16,137 nucleotides of DNA from Saliniplasma sp051745305 (GCA_051745305.1 JBNJDY010000032.1:1-16137), one strand, 5' to 3'; shown: positions 6,437 to 11,752, counted from the stretch's first letter. Made by a program: numbers and translations. Notes: generated by a model not told the origin, from the letters alone.

Positions 6437-6541
6437 ATGGAAAGGGAATGCAGCGACTGTGGATCGGATCTGATACCTTCCGAAGGATGTTGGAAATGTC
6501 CTTCTTGCGGATACTCTAAATGTGATAGAGGTGGAGCATAG
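6437..6541 (+). CDS. 34-residue six-cysteine zinc-ribbon protein
   Basis: The reading frame ATG 6437 to TAG 6541 encodes 34 residues with six cysteines spaced CxxC-x9-CxxC-x2-C-x4-C (5, 8, 18, 21, 24, 29), including CSDCG and CPSCGYSKC. Two of these pairs are enough to bind zinc. The pattern is like the cysteine-rich tail of class II (adenosylcobalamin) ribonucleotide reductases and like stand-alone archaeal zinc-finger microproteins. It has its own TATA box and a nearly leaderless start, so it is probably a true gene and not the remnant of a larger one; no related frame continues on either side. Function is unknown; small zinc ribbons often act in protein-protein or nucleic-acid contacts. 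Confidence 0.72.
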   Translation: MERECSDCGSDLIPSEGCWKCPSCGYSKCDRGGA

Positions 6542-6597
6542 TTTTAATATTTTTAAATCTTTATCACAAAAATCTTTGATAGGATTGAAATCAGATA

Positions 6598-6607
6598 GAT
6601 ATAAATA
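6598..6607 (+). promoter_or_regulatory. TATA box of the RidA-family gene
   Basis: GATATAAATA (centre about 6603) should start transcription near 6629, just before the AGGTGA ribosome binding site at 6631-6636. Confidence 0.55.
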
Positions 6608-6639
6608 AAATCAGATTTAAGATATGTGAAAGGTGAATT

Positions 6640-7017
6640 ATGATAAAAAGAACAGTAATTCCGCCCTATGATGGATATGAACTATCTACATTCGTTACCC
6701 ATGACGACGTTGTATATATCGGTCACATAGGGGGAGTGAATGATGAGGATGGCAATGTATTATCCACGACTAAAGAACAGATGGAACAAACTCTGAAGAA
6801 TTTAGAAGAGTTCTTGGGCGATATCGATTTAGATTTAAACAATGTCGTTAAACTGACAGTGATATTGAAAGATATCGATGACTTCAGAGATTTACACGAA
6901 GTTTGGAAGAAATATTTTTCAGAGGGTGAATATCCGGTGAGGACCGTGATAACCTCAGATTTCGTCAATGATAACATACTAGTTCAGGTAGAAGGAATTG
7001 CCTGTAGAGAAGATTAA
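6640..7017 (+). CDS. RidA/YjgF/UK114-family protein
   Basis: RidA proteins are trimeric cytosolic enzymes that hydrolyse reactive enamine/imine intermediates from PLP enzymes; some relatives have other deaminase roles. This one has 125 residues, the usual size. Visible family marks are the internal VVYIGHIGGV strand, TLKNLEEFL helix, VVKLTVILKDIDDF, and PVRTVITSDF with the conserved Arg that binds the substrate carboxylate, followed by VEGIA near the C-terminus. The N-terminus differs from classical RidA, which usually begins with an aligned APxAIGPYSQ-like stretch, so this may be one of the Rid subfamilies. GGTGA lies 4 bases before the ATG. The gene appears monocistronic. Confidence 0.85.
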   Translation: MIKRTVIPPYDGYELSTFVTHDDVVYIGHIGGVNDEDGNVLSTTKEQMEQTLKNLEEFLGDIDLDLNNVVKLTVILKDIDDFRDLHEVWKKYFSEGEYPVRTVITSDFVNDNILVQVEGIACRED

Positions 7018-7162
7018 GAATTTCATTCAGTCTTCTCGTTAGAATCAAGTTTTTAACATGCAGCGCGGGGATTCTATAACAATTGGGTCTGTAATACCGC
7101 TCACCTTCTCCGATCGTGAAAAATGTAGTGGGTTTTCAACCTGTTTGATATAATGTTAAAAG
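7018..7162. other. Non-coding spacer with a bulged stem-loop
   Basis: No convincing gene is present. GTTAGAATC (7038-7046) pairs with GATTCTATAAC (7070-7080) leaving a 2-base bulge and a GC-rich 23-base loop; GGTT-TTC-AACC (7131-7141) is a small hairpin. TTTTAACAT (7052-7060) is inverted at 7153-7161, next to the tRNA 3' end. On the minus strand 36 codons stay open up to a stop within 7050-7160 but lack a credible start. The GC-rich patch near 7060-7070 differs from its surroundings, so a small RNA is possible. Confidence 0.3.
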
Positions 7163-7236
7163 AGCCACCGGAGGGATTTGAACCCCCGACCTGCTGATTA
7201 CAAGTCAGCCGCTCTGCCGAACTAAGCTACGGTGGC
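7163..7236 (-). tRNA. trnT: tRNA-Thr (anticodon UGU)
   Basis: On the minus strand the full cloverleaf can be drawn in 74 nt. The acceptor stem is GCCACCG/CGGTGGC, the D arm GCTT/GAGC, the anticodon stem GCTGA/TCAGC with loop CTTGTAA, the variable loop AGGTC, and the T arm GGGGG/CCCTC with TTCAAAT. The anticodon is TGT (reads ACA), hence threonine; the discriminator base is U, as expected for archaeal tRNA-Thr. CCA is not encoded. There is no intron at 37/38. A T-rich CTTTTAAC follows the 3' end. Partial copies of its 5' part lie upstream at 7289-7313 and 7364-7377. Confidence 0.97.
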
Positions 7237-7313
7237 ATATGTGTTAATAGATCAGTTCGGTAGTGAGTTAGAAATCTTTTCTGACGGACTGCCGAACTAA
7301 GCTACGGTGGCAT
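7214..7313 (-). repeat. 25-bp direct repeat of the tRNA-Thr 5' part
   Basis: A 25-base sequence (CTGCCGAACTAAGCTACGGTGGCAT on the plus strand, given here in two parts: CTGCCGAACTAAG and CTACGGTGGCAT) occurs perfectly at 7214-7238 and 7289-7313, 75 bases apart. The first copy is the 5' 23 nt of tRNA-Thr plus two flanking bases; the second has no rest of the tRNA after it. This is the pattern left by a duplication and partial deletion of a tRNA gene or by a lost element that recombined at the tRNA. Confidence 0.85.
7254..7298. other. Long imperfect hairpin upstream of tRNA-Thr
   Basis: AGTTCGGTAG (7254-7263) pairs with CTGCCGAACT (7289-7298); after a 3x3 internal loop, GTTAGAAA (7267-7274) pairs with TTTCTGAC (7278-7285) around a TCT loop. 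Eighteen pairs form, two of them G-U when read as plus-strand RNA. The outer right arm is the duplicated tRNA piece, so the left arm is an inverted, slightly changed copy of the tRNA D-arm sequence. Confidence 0.7.
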
Positions 7314-7394
7314 TTTCTACGAAAATCCCATCTACTCACCAAAAACAAAGTGTTTCTGGTTCATACGGTGGCATTTTGTTTTACAAAATCCCAT
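7303..7394. repeat. Two hairpin repeats carrying the tRNA-Thr acceptor start
   Basis: TACGGTGGCATTTT occurs at 7303-7316 and again at 7364-7377, each time followed by a short stem-loop and AAAATCCCAT. The stems differ in a compensated way: ATTTTC-TAC-GAAAAT in the first and ATTTTGT-TTT-ACAAAAT in the second. Read on the minus strand each unit is a hairpin directly in front of the first seven bases of tRNA-Thr. Confidence 0.7.
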
Positions 7395-7440
7395 ATGCTT
7401 ATTTTTGTGAGAATGAGAACTATGAAATAAATTTTCCGGA

Positions 7441-7460
7441 TGTAAAAGAAAGAAAAAAAG
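7441..7460 (-). terminator. T-rich terminator of rubrerythrin
   Basis: On the minus strand CTTTTTTTCTTTCTTTTACA begins 2 bases after the rubrerythrin stop codon, a typical archaeal oligo-T termination signal. Confidence 0.65.
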
Positions 7461-7462
7461 GT

Positions 7463-8002
7463 TTAGTGAGTATCTTCCAACTCGGCTAATTCGCCTTCGT
7501 GCAGTTCTAGGTGGTCGCTTTCTATCTCCACTAGAGCTTTGAAGAATTCCTTGACTCTCGGTTCTTCGGCTTCGGAAGCGAATTTTCTGTAGTGTTCGAT
7601 AGCTCTTGTTTCTCTCCTGTTTGCGTCCTCTAAATTGTCGGGTAGATGGTGCGAGCAGTTATCGGATTTCTTGTTGATATCCGGCTCTTCCCTGTCTAAG
7701 AACATGCATATCGCTTCCGCGTGTTCAGCCTCGACTTTTGCCAACCTTTTGAACATACCTTCTGTTTTTGGTCCTTTGGCTTGATTGTAAGCACAGTAGT
7801 AGAAGGTTGCGTTGTCGACTTCTAATTCAAGTGCACTTTCTAAGTTTTTCTTTGAAATTTCAGTCAGTTCAACATCAGGTTCTTCGTATTCCTCTCCGCG
7901 CTTCAGAAATTCCTCGTCAGCGCCGCAGAAAGGACAATCTGTAGGTCTTTCTTCCCCCAAATATGTTTCTCCACATATCCAACATCTAAATACTTTTAGC
8001 AT
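7463..8002 (-). CDS. Rubrerythrin with N-terminal rubredoxin-like domain
   Basis: Rubrerythrins reduce hydrogen peroxide in anaerobes using a di-iron site fed by a rubredoxin-type iron. In this 179-residue protein the rubredoxin-like knuckle is at the N-terminus: CWIC (7, 10) and CPFC (23, 26). The ferritin-like four-helix domain follows, with ligands Glu61, E91-A-E-H94, Glu131 and E161-S-D-H164. The order is the reverse of classical rubrerythrin, as in 'reverse rubrerythrin'. The C-terminal half is strongly acidic. An AGGAGC site lies about 10 bases before the ATG and a TATA box (8041-8050) precedes it. Its presence suggests an anaerobic or microaerobic host exposed to oxidative stress. Confidence 0.92.
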   Translation of the reverse strand: MLKVFRCWICGETYLGEERPTDCPFCGADEEFLKRGEEYEEPDVELTEISKKNLESALELEVDNATFYYCAYNQAKGPKTEGMFKRLAKVEAEHAEAICMFLDREEPDINKKSDNCSHHLPDNLEDANRRETRAIEHYRKFASEAEEPRVKEFFKALVEIESDHLELHEGELAELEDTH

Positions 8003-8040
8003 ATTATATTACGCTCCTTAAAGAACTGAAATTTATCCTT

Positions 8041-8050
8041 TTATTTATAG
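8041..8050 (-). promoter_or_regulatory. TATA box of rubrerythrin
   Basis: Minus-strand CTATAAATAA is followed by AAGG and predicts a start near 8019, just before the AAGGAGC ribosome binding site (8013-8019). Confidence 0.55.
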
Positions 8051-8083
8051 TTAAGCAGTGATCGAACATCTATATTTTGTATG

Positions 8084-8104
8084 ACATTAGTATTACATTA
8101 ATAC
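8084..8104. promoter_or_regulatory. Candidate operator for the RHH regulator, distal site
   Basis: GTATTA-CAT-TAATAC (8090-8104) is a perfect 15-bp palindrome, with a further ACATTA core at 8084-8089. The same core recurs near the promoter of the RHH gene at 8173-8179 (inverted) and 8226-8231. Ribbon-helix-helix proteins typically bind short repeated cores and regulate their own genes; the link is inference. Confidence 0.4.
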
Positions 8105-8200
8105 GTAAAACATGACTATAGAAACGGATCTTGAAATGATGAAAATCTTTATATATGTTTAATTCTATATGTATAATGTCCTACGCCCTAACTAAAAACG

Positions 8201-8232
8201 TATATACATTTGGAATACAAGTAATACATTAT
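8201..8232 (+). promoter_or_regulatory. Promoter of the RHH-ftsZ-like operon with a second candidate operator
   Basis: TATATACATT (8201-8210) is the best TATA box, with a start expected near 8231 and a 24-base leader holding AAGGTG (8241-8246). GTAATACATTAT (8221-8232), which shares the TACATTA core of the distal palindrome, overlaps the predicted start site, a good place for a repressor. Another TATA-like stretch is at 8149-8156. Confidence 0.5.
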
Positions 8233-8254
8233 CAGGACAGAAGGTGTGTAAAGT

Positions 8255-8647
8255 ATGGAAAAGAAAATATCTCTGCGGGTATCAGACGAAGACCTTGAGA
8301 TCATCGATTCATTCATAGCAAGGCATGATTTCAGCAACCGGTCTTCCTTTTTGAGAAAGGCCGCTCTGGAGTACATCAACAGACACAGCATCCGCAAAGA
8401 TGAAACTGAAGTGCCATCAAAGATCACCTTACCGAAGAAAATCAAAAACATAGTTCACTACCTCATAGCTGTTGGACATTTTGACAATTGGGAGACAGCC
8501 ATCCAGCAGCTTGTAAAAAAGGGAATTTTGACTGAGGATCTCAAAGAACTGAAGAAACAATACGAAGTTATTGGTGAAATGAGCAGTAGAGTAGAAAATA
8601 TCCTAGAGGTCGAAAAAACCAGTGAGAAAAAATACATGCAAAAGTGA
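8255..8647 (+). CDS. Ribbon-helix-helix (CopG/Arc-like) regulator upstream of an FtsZ-family gene
   Basis: This 130-residue protein begins KKISLRVSDEDLEIIDSF, followed by SNRSSFLRKAALEYI, a clear ribbon-helix-helix domain with a DNA-binding strand at residues 4-8. A second segment ITLPKKIKNIVHYLIAV then NWETAIQQLVKKGI (about 52-86) looks like another, degenerate RHH unit, followed by a charged helix that may be a coiled coil. GGTG at 8243-8246 serves the ATG. The FtsZ-like gene starts 65 bases after the stop with no clear promoter between, so the two are probably co-transcribed. In haloarchaea the RHH protein CdrS sits in a conserved locus with ftsZ2 and controls cell division; this gene is a plausible counterpart, though identity is inferred from domain and context only. 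Confidence 0.85.
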   Translation: MEKKISLRVSDEDLEIIDSFIARHDFSNRSSFLRKAALEYINRHSIRKDETEVPSKITLPKKIKNIVHYLIAVGHFDNWETAIQQLVKKGILTEDLKELKKQYEVIGEMSSRVENILEVEKTSEKKYMQK

Positions 8648-8712
8648 AACGTGATAGGGCAAGGATTAGCGTTTAACGGCGCTACAAGATAATATCGGAG
8701 GAGCCCAAGTAT

Positions 8713-9570
8713 ATGAACAACAAAAGCCCTGAACCCCCCAAAAATGATGAAAACTCTATGGAAGGAGCCGTACATGAACTTATAAATGGTTTGCTTCGTG
8801 AAAGCAAAGTTTATGTTGTCGGTGTAGGTGGATGTGGATGCAATACAGTACAGTATATAAACGAAAGAAATATGAACGATGTCAAGACCATCGGTATCAA
8901 CACAGATGACAGTATTCTAGGACAGCTGAACGTAGATCGCCAGATGTTGATCGGTAAAGAGTTAACCAACGGAAAAGGTGCCAATGGTGACCCAAGTATA
9001 GGCAAAAGGGCGGCACAAACTAACGAAGAACAGATACTGAAAACGATGGAAGATGCTGACTTTGTGGTTCTAGTAGCCGGTTTAGGTGGTGGAACAGGAT
9101 CTGGAGCTGCACCTGTTATCGCCGATCTAGCAAAAAGAAATGACAAAATGGTTATCTCGTATGCAGTGATGCCTTTTTCAGCGGAATCAACCAGATATAA
9201 AAAAGCTGAAACGCATCTAGAAGAACTGACACAGATAAGCCACGCGGTAACCGTTTTCGAGAACGACAATACTTTAATGCACGGAGATAGAACCATTTCA
9301 GAAGGCTTTGAATTGACTGGCAAGATGCTTTACAAGGTAGTAGAGCGTCTAAAAATGGAATGTATAAATGAATTCTTCCACGAAATAGGATTGGATGCTA
9401 TAGGATTATCCGAAAACCTTTCTAGTTTAGAAAACCAAATTCCCGAGAGGGAAGTGAAGAGCGAGAAGGCAGAGAGACCACCCGTGATCGAAGCCCTGAG
9501 TGTGATAGAGGGAACAAAAGAAAATACCTCTGGACCCACTCTAGACTCGTTTTTAGAAACACATAACTAA
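8713..9570 (+). CDS. Truncated FtsZ-family GTPase
   Basis: The N-terminal tubulin/FtsZ GTPase domain is clear: VVGVGGCGCNTV (35-46), GINTDD (61-66), GKGANGDPSIGKRA (87-100), the signature GLGGGTGSGAAP (123-134), PFSAESTRYKKAE (154-166) and FENDN (182-186). After helix H7 the family likeness stops. The T7 synergy loop (NxDxxD) is not present in recognisable form; the region reads CINEFFHEIGLDAIG. The C-terminal activation domain of about 90 residues is missing and replaced by a 50-residue hydrophilic tail. Total length is 285, against about 350 to 390 for FtsZ. It should bind GTP but not hydrolyse it by the normal head-to-tail mechanism. GGAGGAG (8697-8703) precedes the ATG. It is likely an accessory or regulatory division protein paired with the upstream RHH gene, not the main Z-ring FtsZ. 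Confidence 0.88.
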   Translation: MNNKSPEPPKNDENSMEGAVHELINGLLRESKVYVVGVGGCGCNTVQYINERNMNDVKTIGINTDDSILGQLNVDRQMLIGKELTNGKGANGDPSIGKRAAQTNEEQILKTMEDADFVVLVAGLGGGTGSGAAPVIADLAKRNDKMVISYAVMPFSAESTRYKKAETHLEELTQISHAVTVFENDNTLMHGDRTISEGFELTGKMLYKVVERLKMECINEFFHEIGLDAIGLSENLSSLENQIPEREVKSEKAERPPVIEALSVIEGTKENTSGPTLDSFLETHN

Positions 9571-9587
9571 AAAGCTCTTCACAACTC

Positions 9588-9601
9588 TCTTTTTTTATTT
9601 T
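9588..9601 (+). terminator. Oligo-T terminator after the FtsZ-like gene
   Basis: CTCTTTTTTTATTTT lies about 18 bases after the stop. ATTTT-ATC-AAAAT (9597-9609) is an overlapping small inverted repeat that reaches the stop codon of the convergent queF gene and could serve both directions. Confidence 0.6.
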
Positions 9602-9608
9602 ATCAAAA

Positions 9609-10040
9609 TCAAGAAGTTTTGTCCTTAGAGACTGTATTCTCAAAATTTTCTATTTCTACTTCTGAAGGGTCCCCTTTCCAATCATCTGCAGAATATTCAG
9701 TTTCGACAATAGTGGTAATCCCACCTCTGATATTCCAATCACCTCTTACCCTCATATAACGAGGTTTTAACACGCTAACTAGGTCTTTCAATATCTTGTT
9801 CGTAGCCTCTTCATGGAAAATTTCAACGTTTCTATAATCTACAATATAGTACTTTAATGATTTCAATTCTATCAAATAATCACAGGGGATATAAGTTATA
9901 GTTATAGTTGCAAAATCCGGTTGATCTCTCTTACCCGGGCACAAACATGTGAATTCCGGGCAGATTATTTTGACTTTATATTCCTTCTCCGCGTATTTGT
10001 TTTCTATAGTTTCTAGTTCAGTAGTGTTCATATTAGTCAT
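9609..10040 (-). CDS. queF: QueF-family 7-deazaguanine enzyme (preQ0 reductase or QueF-like amidotransferase)
   Basis: QueF reduces the nitrile preQ0 to preQ1 in queuosine synthesis; archaeal QueF-like relatives instead complete archaeosine on tRNA. This single-domain 143-residue protein carries CPEFTCLCPGK with Cys34, the thioimide nucleophile, and QPDFA with Asp42, the acid. ELKSLKYY (58-65) fits the QueF NADPH-binding signature, and FHEE (75-78) and RGGI (105-108) are conserved. The intact NADPH motif favours a reductase, which is odd because archaea are not known for queuosine. The start may be ATG 10040 or the in-frame ATG at 10031. It is divergent from carbamate kinase, from separate promoters. 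Confidence 0.88.
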   Translation of the reverse strand: MTNMNTTELETIENKYAEKEYKVKIICPEFTCLCPGKRDQPDFATITITYIPCDYLIELKSLKYYIVDYRNVEIFHEEATNKILKDLVSVLKPRYMRVRGDWNIRGGITTIVETEYSADDWKGDPSEVEIENFENTVSKDKTS

Positions 10041-10074
10041 AGTTGAATACTGTTATCTGTTAAACATTTTTTCC

Positions 10075-10084
10075 TATTTTAAGA
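10075..10084 (-). promoter_or_regulatory. TATA-like element of queF
   Basis: Minus-strand CTTAAAATA followed by GG is about 39 bases before the ATG at 10040 and would give a leader of about 13 bases. The element is AT-rich and not strong. Confidence 0.35.
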
Positions 10085-10103
10085 ATATTGGTAATAATCG
10101 CTT

Positions 10104-10115
10104 AAATTATAAATA
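10104..10115 (+). promoter_or_regulatory. TATA box of carbamate kinase
   Basis: AAATTATAAATA is centred about 29 bases before the ATG at 10141, and there is no ribosome binding site, so the mRNA is probably leaderless. Confidence 0.6.
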
Positions 10116-10140
10116 CCACAGCTTTCATTCGGTTTTCCTC

Positions 10141-11088
10141 ATGAAAACAGCACTAGTTGCCCTAGGAGGTAATTCTTTAATACGACCCGAAGACGAAGGT
10201 ACTGCGGAGGATCAATTCAAAAGGATGAGTGAAACTTGTAAAATACTTGCAAATATGATATCACAGGGTTACGACATAGTATTTACACATGGAAACGGAC
10301 CTCAAGTAGGCAATATACTGATTCAGAATGAGCATTCGTCTCATCTCGTGCCTTCGATGCCCTTGGATATATGTGGTGCTGAGTCCCAAGGTCAGATCGG
10401 GTATATGTTCCAGCAGACCTTGAAAAATGAGTTGAAAAAGAAGGGTATTGATAGGAGCATAATCAGCCTAGTGACTCAAGTTTTAGTGGATAAGGACGAC
10501 CCTGCTTTTAACGATCCCAGTAAGTTCGTCGGACCTTATTATGACGAAGAAGAAGCTAAAAAGATGGAAAAAGAAAAAGACTGGGTGTTAAAAAAAACCT
10601 CCGATGAAAAATATCGAAGGGTGGTTCCATCCCCTAAACCAAAAGAAATAGTCGAATCCGAGATAATATACGATATCGTTTTCAGTGGCGAAGATGGATA
10701 TATCGCAATAGCTGCAGGCGGCGGTGGTGTACCTGTCGTAGAAGACGATGGTCAATTGAAGGGAGTTGAAGGTGTGATAGATAAAGACCTTGCTAGCGCT
10801 GTTTTAGCTTCTAACATCGATGAAAAATTCTTTATCATGCTGACTAGAGTCGATAGAGTTTATCTCAATTTTGGTGAAGAAAATGAAAAAGCTTTATCGG
10901 AGATAACACTAGATGAAGCAAAGAGATACTTAGAAGAGGGACATTTTCCGCCGGGAAGCATGGGTCCTAAGATCAAAGCTTCTATTCACTTCCTTGAAGA
11001 AGGTGGAGAAAAGGTTTTGATAACGTCACCCGAAAAGCTATATCAGGCACTCGATAAAAAAGATGGTACATACATCATAAAAGATTAA
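10141..11088 (+). CDS. arcC: Carbamate kinase
   Basis: Carbamate kinase converts carbamoyl phosphate and ADP to carbamate and ATP, the energy step of the arginine deiminase and related catabolic pathways; in some archaea it may run in the synthetic direction. This one has 315 residues, the usual size. Seen are TALVALGGNSLI at the N-terminus, FTHGNGPQVGNI, AESQGQIGYMFQQ, the insert region with PSPKPKEIVE, AIAAGGGGVPVVE, and the C-terminal FPPGSMGPKIKA. The reading frame stays open upstream to 9949, but family alignment, TATA spacing and absence of a ribosome binding site place the start at ATG 10141. No arginine deiminase or ornithine carbamoyltransferase gene is next to it here. Confidence 0.95.
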   Translation: MKTALVALGGNSLIRPEDEGTAEDQFKRMSETCKILANMISQGYDIVFTHGNGPQVGNILIQNEHSSHLVPSMPLDICGAESQGQIGYMFQQTLKNELKKKGIDRSIISLVTQVLVDKDDPAFNDPSKFVGPYYDEEEAKKMEKEKDWVLKKTSDEKYRRVVPSPKPKEIVESEIIYDIVFSGEDGYIAIAAGGGGVPVVEDDGQLKGVEGVIDKDLASAVLASNIDEKFFIMLTRVDRVYLNFGEENEKALSEITLDEAKRYLEEGHFPPGSMGPKIKASIHFLEEGGEKVLITSPEKLYQALDKKDGTYIIKD

Positions 11089-11121
11089 TTCTAAGAAACA
11101 TTGTCATTTCTGCATTTAACA

Positions 11122-11138
11122 AAAGGTAGAATACCTTT
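11122..11138. terminator. Hairpin between convergent genes, possible terminator
   Basis: AAAGGTA-GAA-TACCTTT is a perfect 7+3+7 inverted repeat between the ends of carbamate kinase and the flavin-reductase-like gene. On the minus strand the stem runs into TTTTG, so it may end the minus-strand transcript. The T-tract is short. Confidence 0.4.
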
Positions 11139-11167
11139 CAATAGCAATGGATCGTATCTTGAAATGA

Positions 11168-11686
11168 TCACTCTTCTTGTAGCTCCTTACCTGGTTTCCT
11201 AAATTCTCCACCCCAGTATAATATGGTATCTTCTCTTTTGTAGTCCGGTGATTTTTTCGCATTCACAACTTCACCGATGAACCATGTATGATCTCCCGTT
11301 TTGAACTCTTCCTTTATTTCACATTCAAAAATCAACGGGAACTCTTCAACACCGGGTACAGAGATGTTTTTAGATTTTTCTTTCGTGAGTGCGAACTCTT
11401 CGAATTTATCCACATCTCTTCCGGATACTTTACCGCAGTCTAATATCTTATTTAACTGATCTTTTGTGGGGACGTTTACGGTAAACTGTCGATGCTTTTT
11501 CATCAAATCGAATGAATGCCTTTCCGGTGCGATCCCGGTTCCCAACAAGGGTGGATCGATAGAAAAAACGTGCAGCATTGCCGCGGTTATCAAGTTGGAT
11601 TCTTCACCGGTTCCAGTTCCTATCAAAACGGTTGGGAAATGGGGTAGAAATTTCAAAGCTGTATCTCCAGATAATTCTTCTTTCAT
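11168..11686 (-). CDS. Flavin reductase-like (FMN-binding split barrel) protein
   Basis: This 172-residue protein belongs to the flavoredoxin/DIM6-NTAB flavin reductase group. It begins with a strand PTVLIGTGTGEESNLITAA, followed by HVFSIDPPLLGTGIAPERHS and FTVNVPT, the usual pattern in which the TxAxxxxxSxxPP segment lines the flavin. A later strand reads FPLIFECEIKEEFKTGDHTWFIGEV, where the GDH after a variable loop is typical. It binds FMN and either passes electrons or reduces free flavin; the exact partner is unknown. It is monocistronic, divergent from hisS, and probably leaderless because no ribosome binding site precedes the ATG. Confidence 0.85.
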   Translation of the reverse strand: MKEELSGDTALKFLPHFPTVLIGTGTGEESNLITAAMLHVFSIDPPLLGTGIAPERHSFDLMKKHRQFTVNVPTKDQLNKILDCGKVSGRDVDKFEEFALTKEKSKNISVPGVEEFPLIFECEIKEEFKTGDHTWFIGEVVNAKKSPDYKREDTILYWGGEFRKPGKELQEE

Positions 11687-11716
11687 GATTTCATCAAAGT
11701 AGTAATGGATTAATCA

Positions 11717-11730
11717 ATCTTTCGAAAGAT
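11717..11730. promoter_or_regulatory. Perfect 14-bp palindrome in the divergent flavin reductase/hisS promoter region
   Basis: ATCTTTCGAAAGAT is a perfect even palindrome placed just upstream of the predicted TATA region (11709-11717) of the flavin-reductase-like gene and about 25 bases before the hisS TATA. It fits an operator or activator site; no regulator is identifiable. Confidence 0.4.
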
Positions 11731-11752
11731 CAATGAACATTCTACTTAAAAG

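Noticed and set aside
7050..7160. Minus-strand 36-codon open stretch that includes ITDPIVIESPRCMLKT
   Set aside because: No start codon with a ribosome binding site or promoter, and such lengths are open by chance in AT-rich DNA. Not called as a gene.
7201..7394. CRISPR-like repeat array near tRNA-Thr
   Set aside because: The repeats are pieces of the tRNA itself with unequal spacing and length; there are no uniform spacers and no cas genes.
7307..7489. 60-codon plus-strand frame across the repeats and rubrerythrin end
   Set aside because: It lies in tRNA-derived repeats and antisense to rubrerythrin, has no ribosome binding site, and the protein is low in complexity.
8713..9570. Frameshift explanation for the short FtsZ-like protein
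   Set aside because: The frame ends naturally before a T-tract terminator and the convergent queF gene begins 38 bases later, leaving no room for a missing C-terminal domain in another frame.
9949..10140. N-terminal extension of carbamate kinase upstream of 10141
   Set aside because: The frame is open but the residues do not match the family, it overlaps the antisense queF gene, and a TATA box sits inside it at the right distance from ATG 10141.
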